Positions 10,501-18,388 are shown, numbered from the stretch's first letter. The stretch is DNA of 38,804 nucleotides from an uncultured Porphyromonadaceae bacterium (GCA_900550645.1 URTA01000019.1:1-38804), one strand, 5' to 3'. Numbers and translations: made by a program. Notes: generated from the sequence alone by a model not told the origin.

Positions 10501-10557
10501 GTCCTCCGCGTAGAGGCAGCCGAAGGCAACAAGACTGTACGCTTCATCAAGAAGTGA
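7504..10557 (+). CDS. Secreted T9SS-tailed surface protein, paralogue 2 of 3
   Basis: This 1017-aa protein is collinear with its neighbours at 4145 and 10771. It has a signal peptide (MKKLLTMALFAAGLVTASA) and an N-terminal module with VTVTFEGT and PPTGWGLYG. A TNTGTVSLNEGDAGY segment and a choice-of-anchor D-like stretch (YDFGFVTS) follow. Next come a cleaved-adhesin/choice-of-anchor J module (FFEDFEGESMPAGW) and a CARDB-like region (NVSVKNLNTTAEPAGSY), then the TEEYLAQYGITPGAQLNG module. A regulatory-domain-like part (LAGAEIVLTSDDVMYKG) precedes the T9SS tail, which starts SGVDNVAAD and ends VRFIKK. Unlike the other two copies, it lacks the glycine-rich acidic insertion in the N-terminal module. 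The start is well defined by the signal peptide and the A/T-rich leader. The role is unknown beyond a surface location. Confidence 0.88.
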   Translation: MKKLLTMALFAAGLVTASATPVTVTFEGTVSGGQFNPPTGWGLYGTNSNYRFVQNSDGSLYGYSNMSAWNDENLIVVTPPVQGEVSVVYKCDDDDSGYNSINFHDMQVNGSSYTKGSSKGSGWDTDYTTKTITLAAGHCLGIELDYACVKSVTYEPYDPTAEVKSLSISSAKYSSSALAADADGNVLVSTVATYTNTGTVSLNEGDAGYTLTLLDANGVDLATANLPTLAAGESRQITMAFSVPLATIAEGKTLSGRGSYWTKFKMRDGISNVASDISWVDVYPYTFNYTVQDGTSDVTSYDFGFVTSSTSKTLRLGNFGGRPVNVTSIEVPAGFSIDVAAPFTVAPINVDPHYKEFTVTVNESAVGTISGDLKFNIEGADEPLAFTLMVAKAGGDFFFEDFEGESMPAGWIIDPELELKEANADAWGAGNHVLNSNSASSVMRAITPRLVAQAGETVVFQAGSCSSSASSVITVYYSTNRLDWTKVKSIRNSGRTEEGDEEFSSSKPYGSYEVYPKLFTVQMPEGEGYLAFDISYARIDDVFGCHAATVAHDLMYSSSQVNKNGVVNYPIELNVSVKNLNTTAEPAGSYVMSLLVNDEVVKTNAETAEIAAGGEVSYMMGFTPHEPGTYNVKMRLTLGEDFVMETADYPVEVVAETAEVATNVGGGEIQGAGSGTYSAPLYMFYNKSQSEMIFTEEYLAQYGITPGAQLNGIGFNGYIDTNKTFSGAYRVYMTPTELSEITKDTAVEVTDDMLVYSNEAYTVPKEGVKDTAAPVLVTKFTAPYTYTGGNLLVSVVGEFSAYSSNCQFVGSKDTEICKRAIVRGNDYTLTSGTYSQCKLFPQTIFYVNNEPATFSGTVYSNKPNADNAPLAGAEIVLTSDDVMYKGVSGEDGTFSINVYQSDLTYVVDASAENYNGFHSTESVSFADGNVEGFVIELISTESGVDNVAADNMSVRVAADMIVVDGATDARLAVYSVNGMLCGNAEGNSISTADLAKGIYVLRVEAAEGNKTVRFIKK

Positions 10558-10565
10558 TGACCCCA

Positions 10566-10616
10566 AGCAGCCAATCAGAGGACTCCGAGTGCTCGGAGAA
10601 CTCCGATAATGCTGCT
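10566..10616. repeat. Stem-loop matching the one at 7261
   Basis: AGCAGC (10566-10571) and GCTGCT (10611-10616) enclose CTCCGAG-TG-CTCGGAG (10583-10598). The order corresponds to the hairpin after the preceding paralogue. It is a candidate terminator. Confidence 0.55.
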
Positions 10617-10625
10617 CCCCGATAA

Positions 10626-10667
10626 CAGCGACCGGAAGCCGGCAAAATGTCCGGTTTCCGATTGCTG
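10626..10667. repeat. Stem-loop matching the one at 7314
   Basis: CGGAAGCCGG (10633-10642) pairs with CCGGTTTCCG (10651-10660) through one wobble and is extended by CAGC/GCTG outside. It is the diverged copy of the second hairpin after the previous paralogue. Confidence 0.55.
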
Positions 10668-10751
10668 CGAGAAAACAACCGGGTTCGCGCCAGCTGCGCG
10701 TTCCCGGTACCAATGAGATGACCGTCGGTGTCCGTGCCGGCGAGAACCTCC

Positions 10752-10767
10752 TTTTGTTATAACAAAA
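10752..10767. promoter_or_regulatory. Perfect 16-base palindrome just before a start codon
   Basis: TTTTGTTATAACAAAA is a perfect palindrome ending 3 bases before the first ATG (10771) and 9 bases before the second (10777). It could be an operator, or in RNA a hairpin covering the translation start. None of the other paralogues has it. Confidence 0.45.
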
Positions 10768-10770
10768 AGA

Positions 10771-13700
10771 ATGACTATGAAAAATTTTTTATTGATGACC
10801 ATGCTCGCGTCGGGGCTGCTGACAGCTGCGGCAGAGCAGGTGACCGTCACGTTTGACGGCACCGTTGTCGGGACGACATTCGCGCCCCCCGAAGGGTGGG
10901 GTGTTTATGGCGACACTTCCGACTATACCTTCAAGTATTATTCCGGCGCGTTGCGCGGCTATGACTCGAGCGCATACGGCGCAGGTACGTCAAACCCCAT
11001 TGTTGTCACTCCCCCTGTGCAGGGTACGGTGACTGTGCGGTATCGCGTCGATGAGCCGTATGACTACGGCTACGGCGAGGAGGACGAAGGCGGTTACATC
11101 ACCTTCTACGACATGACCAAGTCCGGCGAGACATACATCAAAGGCAATTCCATAGGCACGGGCGGTGCGTATGAGTTTTCAGACAAGGTGCTTACCGTAG
11201 ATGCCGGCCAGTGCGTGGGCATCCAGATGCAGTATGCCGATGTGATGAGCGTGACATACGAGCCGTATGACGATGGCGGCGGCACAGTGGAACGCCGCGC
11301 TATGACCATAGGTGACGTGGCTTTCGCCTCAACGCCGCTCTTCACCGGAGCTGACGGCAATGTCTCCGCGCCGTTCACCGTAACTGTCATCAACAGCGGC
11401 AATGTCGCCCTCAACCCCGGCGACGAGAACTATACGCTGACACTCTATACTGAGACTCATGGGGACTTGGTTACGATACCGCTTACCGAGGCTATTGCTG
11501 TCGGAGAAAGCAAGACAATGAGCATCGCTGCCTCATTCCCCATTTCGTTGATTTCTGCGAAATCAAATCTGAGTTCCGGAACAGGCGCGTACTATGTGGG
11601 TATGCGTATACGTGAGGATCTCAAGCAGAGCAACAAGTCTATCGTGTATACGAACATTTATCCATACGCATTCAATTACAAGCTGAAGCAGGGCAACATC
11701 GTTGTTACCAGCCTCGACTTCGGTTTCGTAAGCGAACCCGTAACTCGCACGTTGACCATCTCCAACGAGGGTGGCCGCGACATGGTGGTAACAAGCATCA
11801 CGCTGCCACAGGGCTTCTCGACGGATGCCGCTATTCCGTTCACAGTGTCATCTCTTAAGGAAGCTGTCCATACGCAGGACTTCAACATCACGCTTGGCAA
11901 TGACGACACAGTGGGCATCCTCTCCGGCGACCTCGTCATGACTGTCGAGGGCATGGACGAGCCTGTCACCCTTCCCCTCTCTGGCGCGAAATCAGGCGGT
12001 GATCTCTTCTTTGAGGGCTTCGAGAACGAAAGCATGCCGGCTGGCTGGATCATCGACGACGGTCTGCAGCTCATACTCGGCCATGCCGATGCTTGGGGCG
12101 AGAACAATCATGTCCTCAGCAACGAGAAATCCGTTTCCACACTGCGTGCCATCACCCCGCGCCTTACTGCTGCCGAGGGTGAGAAGCTGCTGTTCCAGGC
12201 CGGCGCAACAAGCAAGTACGGCCAGGACGCTTGCGTGACAGTATACTATTCGACAGACCGCACCAACTGGGAGCAGGTCAAGAATATACGCAATGCCTCA
12301 TACGTCGAGGAGGGAGACGAGAGCTTCTCCTCACAGTACCCCGTAGGCCAGTACCAGACCAATGCGCAGCTCTATACCGTAGATATGCCTGCTGGGGAGG
12401 GTTACCTCGCATTTGACATCTGCTATGCCCGCATTGACAATGTATTCGGCTGCCGTCTGGTGGCTGTTGACCATGACCTTGCACTCTCTTCGTTCAATGC
12501 ACCGGCAACTGGTATCGTCAACAATGCCGTAAACTCGTCGATGTATGTCAAGAACGTCAATACAGCAGCTGAGGCTGCCGGTTCATATACAGTGTCGCTT
12601 AATGTCAACGGCGAGGACATCAAGACCATGACTGAGACACCGGAAATCGCAGGCGGCGCAGTGATGCCTCTTGTCATGTCTTTCACTCCGCACCAGGCCG
12701 GTACTTACACGGTTAAGATGCGCATGGACGTGACAGACGACCTCTCGATTGAGACAGAAGAAGCAACAGTGACAGTGGCAGAGGAGACTGCCCTTGCTGA
12801 CGTAATCGTCGGCGCAGGCTCAATCGCTACCGGCGGCCGCCTGGCATACACCACCCCGCTTTGCAACTACTACAAGAAGGCCGAGAGCCAGCTCGTGTTC
12901 ACTCAGGAATACCTGGCGCAGTACGGCATCACTCCCGGCACCAAGTTGACAGGCATCGCCTTCAACGGCTGGATGGACAGCAACAAGACGTTCACCGGCA
13001 ACTACCGCGTGGCTATTACCCCGACTGAACTCTCTTCTATCACCCCCGATCAGGCTGTTGAGATAAGTCCCGAAATGGTGGTATATTCCAACCGGTCATA
13101 TATTGAACCGCAGGGCGGCGAGAAGGACACTCCCGCTCCCATACTGAAAGTGGAGCTGACAATGCCTTATACTTATCAGGGCGGCAACATCCTCGTTGAC
13201 ATCCTTGGCGAGTTCGACAACTGGTCGTACAACTGCCAGTATGTGGGAGATGCAAGTCTCGCGTCTCGCGCCATAATGCGCTCTACCGACAATGACGAGC
13301 TTTCGGAAACGGCATACAACCAGGCTTCAATGTTTGCACAGACAGTGCTCACCGTCGAGAACAATCCCCTCTCATACGCCGGAACAGTCGTTTCGTCAGA
13401 GGACAACCAGCCTGTCGAGGGCGCGGATGTCGTCCTGACATCAGGCGAAGTGGAATATTGCGGCGTGACTGACGCTGACGGCGCGTTCTCAATCGTGGTG
13501 TTCCAGAGCGACAAGGACTATGACGTGACTGTCAACGCCGAGGGCTACAACGAGTACACCTCTACAGCTACGTTTGCTGACGGCAGCGTGCAGGCATCTA
13601 TCGTCCTCACCCCGTCGTCACAGCAAGGCGTGGATGGTATCAATGCCGACAGCTGCAACGTGCGCATCTCTGGCGACATGATAGCCATCGAGGGCGCAAC

Positions 13701-13854
13701 AGACGTGCGTCTCGCCGTATATTCTATGAACGGAATGCTCTGCGGCAGCGCAGCGGGCGACAGCATCAGCATCGCCGACCTCGCCGAGGGCATCTACATA
13801 CTGCGTGTCGAGGCAGCCGAGGGCAATTCTTCGGTACGCTTCGTCAAGAAATAA
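10771..13854 (+). CDS. Secreted T9SS-tailed surface protein, paralogue 3 of 3
   Basis: This protein has 1027 aa from ATG 10771. ATG 10777 (MKNFLLMTML) matches the paralogues better. The module order is the same as in the two preceding genes: signal peptide, N-terminal VTVTFDGT module with an acidic glycine/tyrosine-rich insertion, INSGNVALNPGDENY, choice-of-anchor D-like LDFGFVSE, and a cleaved-adhesin/choice-of-anchor J module (FFEGFENESMPAGW). Then come the CARDB-like SSMYVKNVNTAAEAAGSY, the TQEYLAQYGITPGTKLTG module, a regulatory-like domain (VEGADVVLTSGEVEYCG) and the T9SS tail (QGVDGINAD to VRFVKK). It is closest to paralogue 1 in the first half (shared LNPGDE and HGDLVTIPLTE). It probably sits at the surface; no enzymatic motif is visible. 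Confidence 0.88.
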   Translation: MTMKNFLLMTMLASGLLTAAAEQVTVTFDGTVVGTTFAPPEGWGVYGDTSDYTFKYYSGALRGYDSSAYGAGTSNPIVVTPPVQGTVTVRYRVDEPYDYGYGEEDEGGYITFYDMTKSGETYIKGNSIGTGGAYEFSDKVLTVDAGQCVGIQMQYADVMSVTYEPYDDGGGTVERRAMTIGDVAFASTPLFTGADGNVSAPFTVTVINSGNVALNPGDENYTLTLYTETHGDLVTIPLTEAIAVGESKTMSIAASFPISLISAKSNLSSGTGAYYVGMRIREDLKQSNKSIVYTNIYPYAFNYKLKQGNIVVTSLDFGFVSEPVTRTLTISNEGGRDMVVTSITLPQGFSTDAAIPFTVSSLKEAVHTQDFNITLGNDDTVGILSGDLVMTVEGMDEPVTLPLSGAKSGGDLFFEGFENESMPAGWIIDDGLQLILGHADAWGENNHVLSNEKSVSTLRAITPRLTAAEGEKLLFQAGATSKYGQDACVTVYYSTDRTNWEQVKNIRNASYVEEGDESFSSQYPVGQYQTNAQLYTVDMPAGEGYLAFDICYARIDNVFGCRLVAVDHDLALSSFNAPATGIVNNAVNSSMYVKNVNTAAEAAGSYTVSLNVNGEDIKTMTETPEIAGGAVMPLVMSFTPHQAGTYTVKMRMDVTDDLSIETEEATVTVAEETALADVIVGAGSIATGGRLAYTTPLCNYYKKAESQLVFTQEYLAQYGITPGTKLTGIAFNGWMDSNKTFTGNYRVAITPTELSSITPDQAVEISPEMVVYSNRSYIEPQGGEKDTPAPILKVELTMPYTYQGGNILVDILGEFDNWSYNCQYVGDASLASRAIMRSTDNDELSETAYNQASMFAQTVLTVENNPLSYAGTVVSSEDNQPVEGADVVLTSGEVEYCGVTDADGAFSIVVFQSDKDYDVTVNAEGYNEYTSTATFADGSVQASIVLTPSSQQGVDGINADSCNVRISGDMIAIEGATDVRLAVYSMNGMLCGSAAGDSISIADLAEGIYILRVEAAEGNSSVRFVKK

Positions 13855-13865
13855 GCTGAACTAAT

Positions 13866-13910
13866 GACAGGCCGGGACACTGTCGTCCCTGCGATATGCC
13901 CCGGCCTGTC
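13866..13910 (+). terminator. Hairpin after paralogue 3
   Basis: GACAGGCCGGG (13866-13876) pairs perfectly with CCCGGCCTGTC (13900-13910), and an inner GGGAC/GTCCC stem is possible. It begins 11 bases after the stop. A pyrimidine-rich tract follows instead of a clean T-run. Confidence 0.6.
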
Positions 13911-14039
13911 CCTCCTCTCATCTCTTCGCCGCTTTGTTACACAAGTCAATAACTCATCTTGACAAGGAGGTCAGCCTGTGAGACTGCTGGCCATTCGGAA
14001 ATGAACAAACATAAATAACAGCATACACAACAACCCCTT

Positions 14040-16553
14040 ATGAAAAGACTATTGTCAGTATCACTCGTCACCGCGATGATTGCGACTGCTGCCTTTGCGC
14101 AGTCGCGTGACAAACGCCTTGACATCAATGTGACCAACTCTATCGGCGTTTCCATGGAGGGTGTGCACTACACGCTGCACACCAACGCCTACGACATGGA
14201 CTACAGCACGGCGGAGACCGTGCTTGACGCTTCCGGACATTCGTCTGTCATGACCTATTCCGGCAGCCACACTATCCGCATCGCCCTCACCGGGCTGCGC
14301 ACCTACACTGCGACTTTCGACATGGACGGCGACAAGACCCTCGACATCGCGCTCGAGGAGGACATCACCGACCCGTATTCGCTACACGCTGTAGTAAACC
14401 ACGATGTGTATGACGGCCTAAACGCCATCGACATGGAGTGGAACAAGGAGCTTGCCATCTTTGAGGACGATTTCGAGAGCTATGACGCTTTCACCATCGA
14501 CCCGCAGCCCTGGACCGGCATCGACAAGGACGGCGTGCCGGCGGTTGTCATGGAAGGCGAGTATCCCAACTCCGGCAAGACGCAGTACATTCAGATAGTC
14601 AACCCCTGGGCAGTCGTGCCGGCGTGGGATGTGCAGTACTATTACACCATGACTCCCCGCTCCGGCCGCCAGTATGCCGCATTCCTGCAGCCTAACAACG
14701 GCAACAACAACGACTGGCTCATCTCGCCGCAGATCACTGTGGGCGACGACAACTACCTGCGCTTCTATATGCGCCGCGCCGATGCCGGCGACGCCCGCAT
14801 CAAGGTTGGCATAACCACTGCGGAGAACCCCCAGCCGGCTGACTTCACCACCATTTCCGAGGGCAACTACCTCTCGCCCGGCTACGAGGTGTGGGAAGAG
14901 GTCATCATTTCGCTGGCTGACTATGCCGGCCAGACCGTCAAGATCGGCTTCAACTGCACCAGCCGCAACGGCGCGGTCATGACGATGCTCGATGACATTT
15001 TTGTGGGCCGCATCAACATGGCGGCGCAGGGCAAGTCGCGCCGTGTGCCGGCTCATTCCCCCGCCAACCCCAACGAGAAGTTCTGCATCTACCTCGACGG
15101 CAACAAGATTGCAGAGACCACGGAGTATTCGTACTCAATCGACGCCGTCTCTGAGGGGCAGCACACCGTAGGCGTACAGGCTGTATGCCTGACCGGCTCT
15201 TCTGCCACTACGGAGGCTTCTGTGACTGTAAGCAACGACAACTACGCCTCTGCCACTGTCAACGTGACTGCCAACAACGGCCGCTCGCTCGAGGGCGCGG
15301 GCATCTCCTTTGACGGCCCGGAAGGTGGATACTTCGCCGCTATCACCGACGGCAAGGCCTCGATTATCTCCCTGCCCAAGGGACAGTATGAGGTGACTGC
15401 TGACATCGATGGCTATGACCTTGCCACTGTCGCACTCGACCTCTCCAGCGACGCAACGGCAGACATGCAGCTCAAGGAGACTATCGTCAAGCCGTTCAAC
15501 ATCACCGCCGACACCACAGAGGAGGCCGACGGCTCGCACACCGTCGTGCTCAACTGGAACCGCGACCTCGGATTCACCGACAGCTTCGAGGACTATGACG
15601 ATTTCGCCACCGGCAGCTTCGGCGGTTGGACGACGCTCAACTTCAACGGCGAGCATCAGGTGTCTTATCCTATCTCGTTCAACGGCAACGAAATCAACTA
15701 TCCCGGCTGCTCGCTGTCAAGCTCCCCCAAGTCAGTTCCGCCGCTGGTGTTCAACCCGCTGGCTACACGCCCCTCGCTGGCTGACGACGGCGCGTTCCTC
15801 GCTCCTGACGGCAACAAGTACGTCGCATTCATGGGTCCGCAAGGCCTTCCGGCCGACAAGTGGCTCATCTCGCCCGTTGTCCGCCTCTATGACGGCTACC
15901 GCTTTGACATGACCGCCAAGGCATACCCGACGTTTTCTGAAACACTCCGCATACTCATCTCCGACGGCAGCACAGAGCCTGACGACTTCGTGATTGTGGA
16001 CGAGGTAGTCGTGCCTTACAACCAATGGACGCAGTACCAGATTGACCTCTCGGCATATCATAACATGGATGCACGTCTGGCAGTGCAGTGCGTCACTCAA
16101 GACGGCTTCGTGGCACAGGTGGATGACATCCACATCGCCCCGGCCGACGAGATGACATCGCAGACACTCGGGTTCGTCAACAGCTATGACGTGTCGCTCG
16201 ACGCTTCACACTACGGCAACACCGAGAAGCCGACTATGACCATCAAGGGCCTTCAGAACGGCTCTCACACCTTCGGCATCAAGGCCAACTATGCTACCGG
16301 CTCGTCAGAGGAGGCGCAGTACCAGCTTACACTCGCCGGCGTTGACGGCGTGACCGCAACCCTAAGCAGCGTCTTCGGCGGCAGGGGAGAGGTTGTAATC
16401 TCCGCAGAGGCTGCAATGCCCTATCAGGTTGCAGACATGGCAGGCACTGTAATCGCAACAGGCTCTGTTGACGGCACGCAGCGCATCGCCGCAGCTCCGG
16501 GCGTATACATTGTGCGCCTTGGCAACGCGACCTTCAAGACTGTGGTGAAATAA
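14040..16553 (+). CDS. Gingipain-adhesin-like secreted protein with T9SS tail
   Basis: This 837-aa protein has a signal peptide (MKRLLSVSLVTAMIATAAFA before QS). A carboxypeptidase-regulatory-like domain (about 27-108) follows, then a cleaved-adhesin / choice-of-anchor J module (about 140-330, FEDDFESYDAF, NDWLISPQITVGDDNYLRFY). A short Fn3-like linker is followed by a second regulatory/PEGA-like domain (about 405-480) and a second adhesin module (about 505-705, FTDSFEDYDDF, DKWLISPVV). The C-terminal region of about 65 residues fits a T9SS sorting domain (QVADMAGTVIATG, PGVYIVRLG). This layout is known from the haemagglutinin/adhesin regions of Porphyromonas gingivalis gingipains and HagA, but no protease domain is present here. 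Surface adhesion is therefore a family-based inference. Confidence 0.87.
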   Translation: MKRLLSVSLVTAMIATAAFAQSRDKRLDINVTNSIGVSMEGVHYTLHTNAYDMDYSTAETVLDASGHSSVMTYSGSHTIRIALTGLRTYTATFDMDGDKTLDIALEEDITDPYSLHAVVNHDVYDGLNAIDMEWNKELAIFEDDFESYDAFTIDPQPWTGIDKDGVPAVVMEGEYPNSGKTQYIQIVNPWAVVPAWDVQYYYTMTPRSGRQYAAFLQPNNGNNNDWLISPQITVGDDNYLRFYMRRADAGDARIKVGITTAENPQPADFTTISEGNYLSPGYEVWEEVIISLADYAGQTVKIGFNCTSRNGAVMTMLDDIFVGRINMAAQGKSRRVPAHSPANPNEKFCIYLDGNKIAETTEYSYSIDAVSEGQHTVGVQAVCLTGSSATTEASVTVSNDNYASATVNVTANNGRSLEGAGISFDGPEGGYFAAITDGKASIISLPKGQYEVTADIDGYDLATVALDLSSDATADMQLKETIVKPFNITADTTEEADGSHTVVLNWNRDLGFTDSFEDYDDFATGSFGGWTTLNFNGEHQVSYPISFNGNEINYPGCSLSSSPKSVPPLVFNPLATRPSLADDGAFLAPDGNKYVAFMGPQGLPADKWLISPVVRLYDGYRFDMTAKAYPTFSETLRILISDGSTEPDDFVIVDEVVVPYNQWTQYQIDLSAYHNMDARLAVQCVTQDGFVAQVDDIHIAPADEMTSQTLGFVNSYDVSLDASHYGNTEKPTMTIKGLQNGSHTFGIKANYATGSSEEAQYQLTLAGVDGVTATLSSVFGGRGEVVISAEAAMPYQVADMAGTVIATGSVDGTQRIAAAPGVYIVRLGNATFKTVVK

Positions 16554-16603
16554 TTTCCATACATTGCTGTAACCCCGCGTAAATATACGCGGTCTATGCA
16601 CGG

Positions 16604-16640
16604 AAGGGGCGGAAAATCAATTCCGTCCCTTTATATTTTT
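16604..16640 (+). terminator. Rho-independent terminator
   Basis: AAGGGGCGGAA (16604-16614) pairs with TTCCGTCCCTT (16621-16631) through one wobble, then TTATATTTTT follows. A smaller CCGCGT/ACGCGG hairpin precedes it at 16575-16592. Confidence 0.8.
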
Positions 16641-16649
16641 GCAGAAACG

Positions 16650-16680
16650 TTGTCTTGTGTGGGATTATTTTGTAATTTTG
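16650..16680 (+). promoter_or_regulatory. Bacteroidota-type promoter for the BspA-like gene
   Basis: TTG at 16650-16652, a 20-base spacer and TAATTTTG at 16673-16680 fit the -33/-7 consensus well. The leader to the ATG at 16737 would be about 50 bases and A-rich. Confidence 0.75.
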
Positions 16681-16736
16681 CGAGGTGAAAAAATCGACTT
16701 TCCCGATAGAAATCTACAACATAAAATAATTAGTCT

Positions 16737-18056
16737 ATGATTGCACTTTTACGCAAAATCACCTGTGCATCGGCATGTGTCCTGGCTATGGGCGCGATGA
16801 TGCCGCTCACCGCTTCTGCAGTGCCTGCAGAGGCAAAAATCGCACGCGCTGCCGACGCCAACGAGGGTACTTTCTATGTCGGCAACTACTATTATGAGAT
16901 CATCTCCAAGGCAGACCGCACTGTCCGCTTCGCATACGAGTACCAGGCCGACCCCGAACCCGCTCCCTACAGCGGCGACGTGGTTGTCCCCGAGACCGTG
17001 AAATACGATGGCGTTGACTACACAGTAGTCGAGATAGGCAAGTTCTGCTTTGACGACGAGGCTGTCGGCCTGAAATCCGTCACCCTCCCCTCTACTATCC
17101 GCAAAATCCGCACATACTCATTCTGGGGTACTGTCATTGACAAGCTCGAACTGCCCGCAGGCCTCGAGGAGATAGAAGCCAACGCATTCTGCAATGCCAA
17201 CATCGAGGCCATCAACATCCCCGGCACTTGCAAGACCATCGGCGAGGAAACATTCCAGGACTGCAAGGCCATGGAGACTGCCACACTGGGCGAGGGCATC
17301 GAAATCATACCGAAGGGACTGTTCAGCGGCTGCGTGGCCCTGGAGTCACTGACACTGCCGACTACCGTCAAGTCAATCGGCGAATACGCCTTCTACGAGT
17401 GCCAGGCTCTGCCGGAGATCACCATTCATGATGGTGTCCAGACCATTGACAAGTATGCATTGGCTCGTTGCATCGCTATCAACAACGTTGTTATCCCCAA
17501 CAGCGTCACTGAACTTGGCGACGGCGTATTCGCTTCATGCAACGTGCTGACCAACGCTACGCTCCCCACAGGCCTTGTAGACCTCCCCGGTTCTACATTC
17601 TTCGCTTGTGCAGCCATGCCCTCATACACAGTCCCCGACGGCATCAAGACTATAGGCGACGAGTGCTTCAAATACTGCATGGGACTGACCGAGTTTACCG
17701 TAAGCAAGGATGTTGAGACATTCGGCGAGAACGTGTTCCAGTACTGCAACGCGATCGCGACGGTGACCTGCAAGCCGCAGGTTCCCCCGACAGGCGTGAC
17801 CTTCGCCCAGTCTATTTACGAGACAGCCACACTTTATGTGCCTGCAGACAAGATTGAGGACTACCGCGCAGCTGAAGGCTGGAAGCAGTTCCTCAAGATC
17901 GAGGCTGATCCCAACGGCAGCGGCGTGGACGGCATCGCAGCTGACATTGCCGAAGCAGAGTACTACACGCTTCAGGGTGTGCGCACGGCCAATCCCGAAC
18001 ACGGCATTTACCTGATGCGCCGTGGCGGCAAGGTGACGAAAGTCGTTATGCCGTAA
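16737..18056 (+). CDS. BspA-like leucine-rich repeat surface protein
   Basis: This 439-aa protein has a signal peptide (about 1-28, ending LTASA). A short N-terminal beta region (GTFYVGNYYYEIISKADRTV) is followed by about ten LRR_5 / BspA-type repeats (about 75-365). The repeats read like L.LP..V..IGEYAFYEC, and each contains an F/A-F-x-x-C element. The family, known from BspA of Tannerella, binds host matrix proteins or other bacteria, so adhesion is likely. The C-terminus starts SGVDGIAAD and ends in GIYLMRRGGKVTKVVMP, a short T9SS-like tail. The gene has its own promoter and a terminator on each side, so it is probably monocistronic. Its repeat type matches the LRR block of the much larger minus-strand protein at 25690-31344. 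Confidence 0.88.
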   Translation: MIALLRKITCASACVLAMGAMMPLTASAVPAEAKIARAADANEGTFYVGNYYYEIISKADRTVRFAYEYQADPEPAPYSGDVVVPETVKYDGVDYTVVEIGKFCFDDEAVGLKSVTLPSTIRKIRTYSFWGTVIDKLELPAGLEEIEANAFCNANIEAINIPGTCKTIGEETFQDCKAMETATLGEGIEIIPKGLFSGCVALESLTLPTTVKSIGEYAFYECQALPEITIHDGVQTIDKYALARCIAINNVVIPNSVTELGDGVFASCNVLTNATLPTGLVDLPGSTFFACAAMPSYTVPDGIKTIGDECFKYCMGLTEFTVSKDVETFGENVFQYCNAIATVTCKPQVPPTGVTFAQSIYETATLYVPADKIEDYRAAEGWKQFLKIEADPNGSGVDGIAADIAEAEYYTLQGVRTANPEHGIYLMRRGGKVTKVVMP

Positions 18057-18092
18057 CCGCAGACCTTATTGATTGACCCTATATACCGACCG

Positions 18093-18132
18093 GGGGTGCG
18101 CTTGTCACAGCGCATCCCCTCTGTCGTTTTTC
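18093..18132 (+). terminator. Rho-independent terminator after the BspA-like gene
   Basis: GGGGTGCGC (18093-18101) pairs with GCGCATCCCC (18110-18119) through one wobble, followed by TCTGTCGTTTTT. Confidence 0.8.
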
Positions 18133-18178
18133 AGCAGTGTGTTCCCGCTGTTTTCGTTCATCTGTGGGTAGAGGGTAT

Positions 18179-18220
18179 AAAAAAGACGAGACACCTGCGA
18201 TGGCTCAGATGTCTCGTCTT
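18179..18220 (-). terminator. Terminator of the tRNA-CAU unit
   Basis: A perfect 11-bp stem AAGACGAGACA / TGTCTCGTCTT (18183-18193 and 18210-18220) is followed on the minus strand by a T-run (A-run on + at 18179-18184). It begins about 20 bases after the tRNA 3' end. Confidence 0.85.
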
Positions 18221-18240
18221 GAAAAAATGTATTTAGGGAG

Positions 18241-18314
18241 TGGTCCCACTAGGGCTTGAACCTAGGACTCCCTGATTATGAGTCAGGTGCTCTAACCGAC
18301 TGAGCTATGGGACC
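18241..18314 (-). tRNA. tRNA with CAU anticodon (elongator Met, or Ile2)
   Basis: This complete 74-base cloverleaf has acceptor GGTCCCA/TGGGACC with discriminator A, a D arm containing AGCTCAGTCGGTTAGAGC, anticodon arm CCTGA-CTCATAA-TCAGG and a T arm with GGTTCAAGCC. The anticodon is CAU. Whether C34 is modified to lysidine (Ile2) or the tRNA carries Met cannot be decided by eye. The overall sequence resembles elongator tRNA-Met. No CCA is encoded. Confidence 0.93.
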
Positions 18315-18356
18315 TGAATCGCTGCGTCAAATGACGCGCTTTTCCGTTTGCGAGTG

Positions 18357-18388
18357 CAAAGTTAGTGCCTTCCGGCGGATTTTGCAAA
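18357..18388 (-). promoter_or_regulatory. Promoter of the tRNA-CAU gene
   Basis: On the minus strand TTTG (18388-18385), a 20-base spacer and TAACTTTG (18364-18357) match the Bacteroidota consensus. The -33 element directly abuts the TAA stop of the upstream glycosyltransferase. The transcribed leader carries a GCGTCA-AA-TGACGC hairpin (18324-18337). Confidence 0.75.
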
